Source of the DNA: RGIG3009 sp045541495
GTDB lineage: Bacteria > Bacillota > Clostridia > Oscillospirales > Acutalibacteraceae
Assembly: GCA_045541495.1 (NCBI GenBank)
Contig: JAZQJE010000013.1
Location: 1 to 19,464, forward strand
Direction of reading: 5' to 3'
DNA length: 19,464 bases
Below are positions 14,941 to 19,464 of the stretch, piece after piece; within the stretch, counting starts at the first letter, position 1; every line of letters begins with the position of its first letter. Both the position numbers and the translations under genes were made by a program. The notes beneath the pieces were generated by a model, which did not search any database, was not told the origin of the DNA, and saw nothing but the letters and a program-made list of their open reading frames with translations.

Positions 14941-17900
14941 GCCGGTCACCCCCTTCGTCCGAATCGTCTTCTAACTCTTGCAAAGCTTCGGCTAAACTTC
15001 GTTTCACGAGGGAACGAACGGGATCGTCCTCTTCATGGCCGCAAATATCGTGATAGTCGCAATATCGACATCCGTCTTGAGTTCCGCCCACGGGTAAAGC
15101 CGCAATATCCCCCTTGTGAAGCATTTGCACCATATCGGTCAACAAGCGGGCAATCCGTTGTTGCAGACGGCCGAATTGCGAAAGCGTTGCCAACGACGAA
15201 GTGGCGGATAATTCTCCTTTAGACGTGATTTTGGCAGGAATAAACACGCCGCCCAGATCGGCTTCCATGTCTTTTAAGATCTCGGGATCATCCAACAATA
15301 AGCCGTTCATTCGCATGGTGGCCAACCGCTTCTTTTCCATCTCATTGTCAGAAAGATTGCGGTCTACCTTGATCACTGGCAGTTGAGCAGGCAAATACAG
15401 AACGCCTGCAGGAACGGTAGCACCGTAACGGGTGTTTGCTCCTTGGCAGATCGAGAACAAGTAGATGAGCATTTGCAGATTGATGCCTTCCAACACCTCG
15501 GAAAGATCAAATTCTTTGTGACCGGTCTTATAGTCGATGATACGCACAAACGTGCTGTCGCCTCGATGCCGTACATCCACACGGTCTACAGTGCCGTGTA
15601 CTTGAATACTGGTGCCGTCGGGGGTGGTCAATATCCACGGCGGAATACCGTTGCCGTTGTTGTCAAAACGGCCGATTGGCAATTCATAGTCCACAGGCAC
15701 AAAACGGCTATCCCGCAATTCTTCCACCACGCGCCATAAGAGGGAGGAGGCCAACCGTGCCAATTGCGAGAGGAGATTGGTAAAACGGGGGACGGCCTCG
15801 CCAAAACCGCCCAATTGTTCTTCCACATAACGTTTAACGGCAGTTTCGGTATCTCTTATGATACGGGCTTTGTCACAATTTTGGAACTGTTCCGCCGCAT
15901 AAGTAGGTAGCACCGTTTCCATAACATAATGGGCCAGCAGCCCCGCTTGTGCGGCATTCAATTCCGATTTTTTGCGAGGACGGATGCGAATACCGTATTG
16001 ACAGAAATAGGCAAAGCGACATCGATAATAGGTCTCCACTTGCGTGGGGGATAAACGCAAATGCTCTCCGAATAAAGTGCGTGCGGTGGAACGGTTATCG
16101 ATGTTGAAATCTGCACACGCGCGCTCTAATGCTGCCATGCGTGTGCTGTAATGAGCATTTTGTACAAACACTTGTCGTAGGGCCGCCGTTTGCGCGGAAG
16201 GGTTGTTCCATAACGCGGTCATGCGCTCAAAGGCGTCCGCATCGGATTCGATATCCGTATTGTCGGGCAGAACCGCGCGTCCTTGTTCACAATGAGGGAG
16301 AATACGGCGAACGGTTTCCACCAAGGAAGAGGGAAGCAATACTTCGCCGCCACTTTCGCCCGCATACGTAATGATCAAGCGATGAGAGGGAGCAGCAATC
16401 GCCATATAGGCGTAATACTGTTCTTCGGCAGCTTGGTGATCGGCATCGTCCGCCATGGGGAGACCTGCTTCGATCAAACGGCGCCGTTCCTTATCGGTAA
16501 AGACACCGCCGCCAACGGGATAGGCGGGGAATATCCCCTCGTTGGCACCTAAAATGAGTACGGTCTTCGGCGCCGCATACCGAATACGATGGGCACTGCC
16601 GATGGTAACGCTGTCCAGCGTTTGAGGCAGTACACCCAGATCCAACTCCGCGACCGTCAAATGAAACAGATCCGCCAGTTGTTTCAGCGGCAAGGCGGTG
16701 TTCTCCAGCGACAAAGCAAAGCGATCCAACACGTCCATCAGACAATCCCATAAACGGCCGTATTGTTCGGCGGTGGCGAGATCTCCTTGTGCGGCAAGGC
16801 GTGCGGCTTGGAAACGGATTATGCGCGGAATGTGAAACTCCTGCAATAAACCGAACATGGCGGCGGCAAATTCCCGTCCGTTTCGATTGCCCGTCAAACG
16901 GGTGGCAAAACGGGATAAGGGTTTTACTAAACGGTTGCGAAGAGCGTTTAAATGACGCAAACGATGAGCCGCGGTATCATCTATAGGCAAATTGGGTCCG
17001 TCGGGATGATTTTCAAAGGGGTGCTGCCATGCTTTTCCCCGCAACTGCCAGGTGAAAGCATAGTTTTCCAAGCGGGCGGTGGAGAGAGCCGAGAAACCCA
17101 GCAATCCCGTTTTGCACAAACGAAGAATATCGGCACTGTCCCATCCGCCTACGACAACGGCTAACGCCGATTCCAACAATGTGGTCAATGGTTGTGTCAA
17201 CACAGAATCTCGTTTATCGATGTAGTAGGGAATTCCCTCGCGCTCAAAGGCCGATTCCAACAATCCACCGTAAGCATCCAGATCCCGTACTATCACGGTG
17301 AAATCACGGCAATAACCGCCGTGCTCCCGCAAAAGGCGGCGAACGGTACGGGCGGCATACCGACATTCCTCGGCACGGTCGGCGCAAGGGGTGATACATA
17401 CAGCGGGCGCGGGTGCCTCATAAACGGGCGCCGTAGGGGTGTAAAACCCCTGCTCAAGGGTTTGCAAGGCGGCATCGGCGGTGCGATGGTTTTCGGTCAG
17501 GTGACAAATTTTTGACACGGTTACACCGGCGCGGTAAGCCATGTCCCGCAAACGATTGCCGGTGCGGTTTGCCATGAAAAAGCGGTCTGTAGCGGGGTCA
17601 ATATCGGCAGAGATACCGTCGGAACATAAAGCGACTGTCATACGGGCAACACGAGGGAGCAGTTGCTCCAAAATGGCCGCTTCCTGACCGGTAAATCCTT
17701 CAAAGCCGTCGATGAACACGTAGGTGTTGTCAAACAACGAACATTCCGGCAACCGCTTGGCCAGCACGGTCAGTTCATCTTGAGGATCAATGAGAGAGGC
17801 CTGCTCTGCCAAAGCGTCATAGGCCGATACGATCAACGCGATCTCTTCTAATTTCGAACGCAAAAGCCCCTGAGGCAGAGTTTGCGAGGCATCTGCCAGT

Positions 17901-18307
17901 GCCGTGGGAGAAACCGCGCATTGTTTACATTCCGAAAGAATACCCAACAAACTTTGCAAATAACCGTGGTTGTTGTCTTGATGATAAACGGACAAGTGAT
18001 CGGCCACGGAAGTAAGCGCGCGGTCCATGAGAAGCAAGGAGGTGGTGGTGTCCATACGACGGCCGGTAATACCGCCGATCTGACGAAAGACCAGGTCCGC
18101 CATACGGGTGAAACTGATCACTTGTACTCGTTGAGAAAGGACATCGCCGAAACGGGAAAGCAACTGCTTTTCATTTTCATAAGAGGCTTGTTCGGGAATT
18201 AACAGATAAACAACGGCAGAGGGATCGTTCGCAAGAAGTTGTTGCATATCGGTAAAAAGGCGATGGGTCTTTCCCGAACCGGAACGTCCCATAATCAGTT
18301 GTAACAT
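14933..18307 (-). CDS. addB: AddB, nuclease and Chi-recognition subunit of AddAB
   Basis: AddB has an inactivated helicase-like core that recognises the crossover hotspot, plus a second RecB nuclease domain that cuts the 5' strand. The protein has 1124 residues. Walker A GRSGSGKT is at 7-14. The nuclease motif IIDYKT (DYKT 925-928) is intact. Four cysteines for the [4Fe-4S] staple are present: C763 in YYRCRFAYFC, then C1080, C1083 and C1089 (CxxCx5C), the spacing seen in Bacillus AddB. A strong AAAGGAGGTG lies eight bases before ATG 18307. The order addB-addA is the usual Firmicute order. No clear promoter for it was found; transcription must start within or near the divergent comEA-like gene's 5' region. 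Confidence 0.96.
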   Translation of the reverse strand: MLQLIMGRSGSGKTHRLFTDMQQLLANDPSAVVYLLIPEQASYENEKQLLSRFGDVLSQRVQVISFTRMADLVFRQIGGITGRRMDTTTSLLLMDRALTSVADHLSVYHQDNNHGYLQSLLGILSECKQCAVSPTALADASQTLPQGLLRSKLEEIALIVSAYDALAEQASLIDPQDELTVLAKRLPECSLFDNTYVFIDGFEGFTGQEAAILEQLLPRVARMTVALCSDGISADIDPATDRFFMANRTGNRLRDMAYRAGVTVSKICHLTENHRTADAALQTLEQGFYTPTAPVYEAPAPAVCITPCADRAEECRYAARTVRRLLREHGGYCRDFTVIVRDLDAYGGLLESAFEREGIPYYIDKRDSVLTQPLTTLLESALAVVVGGWDSADILRLCKTGLLGFSALSTARLENYAFTWQLRGKAWQHPFENHPDGPNLPIDDTAAHRLRHLNALRNRLVKPLSRFATRLTGNRNGREFAAAMFGLLQEFHIPRIIRFQAARLAAQGDLATAEQYGRLWDCLMDVLDRFALSLENTALPLKQLADLFHLTVAELDLGVLPQTLDSVTIGSAHRIRYAAPKTVLILGANEGIFPAYPVGGGVFTDKERRRLIEAGLPMADDADHQAAEEQYYAYMAIAAPSHRLIITYAGESGGEVLLPSSLVETVRRILPHCEQGRAVLPDNTDIESDADAFERMTALWNNPSAQTAALRQVFVQNAHYSTRMAALERACADFNIDNRSTARTLFGEHLRLSPTQVETYYRCRFAYFCQYGIRIRPRKKSELNAAQAGLLAHYVMETVLPTYAAEQFQNCDKARIIRDTETAVKRYVEEQLGGFGEAVPRFTNLLSQLARLASSLLWRVVEELRDSRFVPVDYELPIGRFDNNGNGIPPWILTTPDGTSIQVHGTVDRVDVRHRGDSTFVRIIDYKTGHKEFDLSEVLEGINLQMLIYLFSICQGANTRYGATVPAGVLYLPAQLPVIKVDRNLSDNEMEKKRLATMRMNGLLLDDPEILKDMEADLGGVFIPAKITSKGELSATSSLATLSQFGRLQQRIARLLTDMVQMLHKGDIAALPVGGTQDGCRYCDYHDICGHEEDDPVRSLVKRSLAEALQELEDDSDEGGDRHE

Positions 18308-18322
18308 AAAACGGACACCTCC

Positions 18323-18351
18323 TTTACAATTGCGAAAAAATCAAGTACACT
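18323..18351 (+). promoter_or_regulatory. SigmaA promoter of the ComEA-like gene
   Basis: TTTACA (18323-18328) and TACACT (18346-18351) are spaced by 17 bases. The start would be near 18358, leaving a leader of about 17 nt before ATG 18375. The -35 box overlaps the complement of the addB ribosome binding site (18316-18325), so the two divergent genes share this compact spacer. Confidence 0.65.
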
Positions 18352-18374
18352 ATTGGTACAAGGATGTGAAAACA

Positions 18375-18722
18375 ATGGCTGATAAAAAGAAGACCATCCC
18401 GACGCTGTTGTGGATGTTGAGCGGTGCATTTTATTTTGTGGTGATCCTTTTGGCGGTTGCAGGGTTGCCGGATATCAACATCGTTCCGACAATTTCAACC
18501 ACAACGGCAACCGTTAATACGGTCGCCGTTGGAAAAGTCAATATCAATACAGCGACCGTGACCGAGTTATGCGCTTTGCCGGGTGTGGGAGAAGTACTAG
18601 CTATGCGCATCATCGAGTATCGTGAGCAACACGGTGCCTTTGCCGATATTACAGAATTGAAGAACGTGTCGGGTATCGGAGATAAGAAATGGGAAGCCAT
18701 TTGCGAATTTATCACGGTATGA
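18375..18722 (+). CDS. Membrane-anchored ComEA-like helix-hairpin-helix DNA-binding protein
   Basis: The protein has 115 residues from ATG 18375 (AGGA upstream). A single N-terminal hydrophobic helix (about 9-30) is followed by a Thr/Val-rich linker (38-52) and a C-terminal double helix-hairpin-helix domain (about 55-115). That domain carries VNINTATVTELCALPGVG and LKNVSGIGDKKWEAI, the two hairpins that bind the DNA backbone. This is the ComEA arrangement, but the SLBB domain that normally sits between anchor and HhH is missing, so it is a minimal form. ComEA is the periplasmic or wall-side DNA receptor of transformation. No comEB or comEC is nearby, so a competence role is plausible but not shown. 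Confidence 0.85.
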   Translation: MADKKKTIPTLLWMLSGAFYFVVILLAVAGLPDINIVPTISTTTATVNTVAVGKVNINTATVTELCALPGVGEVLAMRIIEYREQHGAFADITELKNVSGIGDKKWEAICEFITV

Positions 18723-18792
18723 TTATTATCTTTATTTTATCAAAAAGGGGTTTATAAATCAATAGCGGTGACGGCTATTTTACGGAAAGCCG

Positions 18793-18821
18793 TTGCAAAA
18801 GGAAGAAAAATACGATACAAT
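18793..18821 (+). promoter_or_regulatory. SigmaA promoter of the YfbR-like gene
   Basis: TTGCAA (18793-18798) and TACAAT (18816-18821) are exactly 17 bases apart. Initiation would fall near 18828, giving a leader of about 27 nt before GTG 18855. A weak inverted repeat (ACGGCT 18771-18776 / AGCCGT 18788-18793) touches the -35 box. It has no U tract and is not called a terminator. Confidence 0.75.
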
Positions 18822-18854
18822 AACAACATTCCGCACCAAAAGGAGAAAATTATT

Positions 18855-19436
18855 GTGAAGTATCATTTCTATGCCATGCTGTCGCGCATGAAATACATTT
18901 TTCGATGGTCGTTGATGCGTAATACCCGCACCGAAAATATCTGCGAACATTCGCAGGATGTGGCGGTGCTTACTCACGCGCTCGCCTTACTCCACAACAA
19001 ACGCTTTGGCGGCACGGTGAATGTGGAACGTTGTGTACTGCTCGCCATGTACCACGATGTGCCCGAGATTTTAACAGGTGATCTCCCCACCCCAGTCAAA
19101 TACGATAACCCCGCCATTTGCGATGCCTATCGCGGGGTGGAGCGGGTGGCGGCGGAACGATTGCTTAGCCAATTGCCCGAAGATCTGCAAGACGACTATC
19201 GATGTTTGTTGTTGCGCGAAAACGTGAATCAGGAAGAACGGCGTATCGTGAAAGCCGCCGATAAATTAGCGGCACTTATCAAAAGTATAGAAGAAGTAAA
19301 AGCAGGCAACAATGAATTCCTTCAAGCCCGTCGTTCAGTTGAAGAATCCATTCGAGCCATGAACTTACCTGCCGCTGATTGCTTTTTGGAAGAATTTCTC
19401 CCGTCGTTCCGCTTAACATTAGACGAATTACAATAA
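18855..19436 (+). CDS. yfbR: HD-domain 5'-deoxynucleotidase, YfbR-like
   Basis: YfbR-type enzymes dephosphorylate deoxyribonucleoside 5'-monophosphates and help balance dNTP pools. I start the gene at GTG 18855 (AGGAG nine bases upstream). This gives 193 residues, near the 199 of E. coli YfbR, and the sequence KYHFYAMLSRMKYIFRWSLM that begins the family. The metal-binding HD set is present: His in ENICEHSQDVAVLTH, His-Asp in MYHDVPEILTGDLPTPVKY, and the distal Asp in KAADKLAAL. It is probably a single-gene unit. The family assignment is firm; exact substrate preference is by analogy. Confidence 0.9.
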   Translation: MKYHFYAMLSRMKYIFRWSLMRNTRTENICEHSQDVAVLTHALALLHNKRFGGTVNVERCVLLAMYHDVPEILTGDLPTPVKYDNPAICDAYRGVERVAAERLLSQLPEDLQDDYRCLLLRENVNQEERRIVKAADKLAALIKSIEEVKAGNNEFLQARRSVEESIRAMNLPAADCFLEEFLPSFRLTLDELQ

Positions 19437-19444
19437 CAACAGCC

Positions 19445-19464
19445 GCTGTCGTAACCACGACAGC
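19445..19464 (+). terminator. Probable terminator hairpin of the YfbR-like gene, cut by the window edge
   Basis: GCTGTCGT (19445-19452) and ACGACAGC (19457-19464) pair perfectly around loop AACC, eight bases after the stop codon. The expected U tract would lie beyond the last base, so the call cannot be completed here. Confidence 0.6.

Noticed and set aside
1..19464. CRISPR arrays, insertion sequences, tRNA genes, prophage or integrase signals
   Set aside because: No regularly spaced direct repeats, transposase-like proteins, tRNA cloverleaf sequences or integrase motifs were seen on either strand.

Overview
The window looks like chromosomal DNA from a spore-forming member of the Clostridia, plausibly an Oscillospirales or Ruminococcaceae-type lineage. 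It carries a ctsR-mcsA-mcsB-clpC stress operon, a gerA-type germinant-receptor operon, a DUF421/DUF4363 pair and AddAB in place of RecBCD. The lineage is an inference from gene content and gene order; no rRNA or other taxonomic marker is present.

Left end (1-1742). A hairpin-rich intergenic stretch (1-184) is followed by a minus-strand acyltransferase-fold gene (185-1069) with a near-consensus promoter. Next come two tiny minus-strand genes (1264-1359 and 1384-1530). They encode paralogous Cys-rich single-pass microproteins of 31 and 48 residues, with a strong hairpin terminator behind them. On the plus strand, two overlapping CtsR heptad operators sit on the promoter of the ctsR operon.

Stress operon and RNase P (1764-6623). 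ctsR, mcsA, mcsB and clpC are tightly packed, with 1-4 nt overlaps from mcsA onwards. They encode the repressor, the arginine-kinase adaptor, the protein-arginine kinase and the AAA+ unfoldase of the pArg-ClpCP quality-control pathway. Six bases after the clpC stop, a consensus promoter starts rnpB (RNase P RNA). An 18-bp bidirectional terminator closes it.

Spore and membrane block (6626-11390). A minus-strand DUF421-DUF4363 pair (ATGA overlap) diverges from a plus-strand gerAA-gerAB-gerAC operon encoding the three subunits of a nutrient germinant receptor. The gerA operon ends in a bidirectional terminator shared with addA.

Repair and right end (11392-19464). Minus-strand addB-addA encode the two subunits of the AddAB helicase-nuclease, with all expected catalytic and Fe-S motifs. 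Divergent from addB is a short membrane-anchored ComEA-like helix-hairpin-helix protein. An HD-domain YfbR-like 5'-nucleotidase with its own promoter follows, and the window ends inside its probable terminator hairpin.

Most of the window is well-understood core genome. The least described parts are the tandem Cys-rich microprotein genes and the CAT-fold protein whose catalytic His is replaced by Glu.
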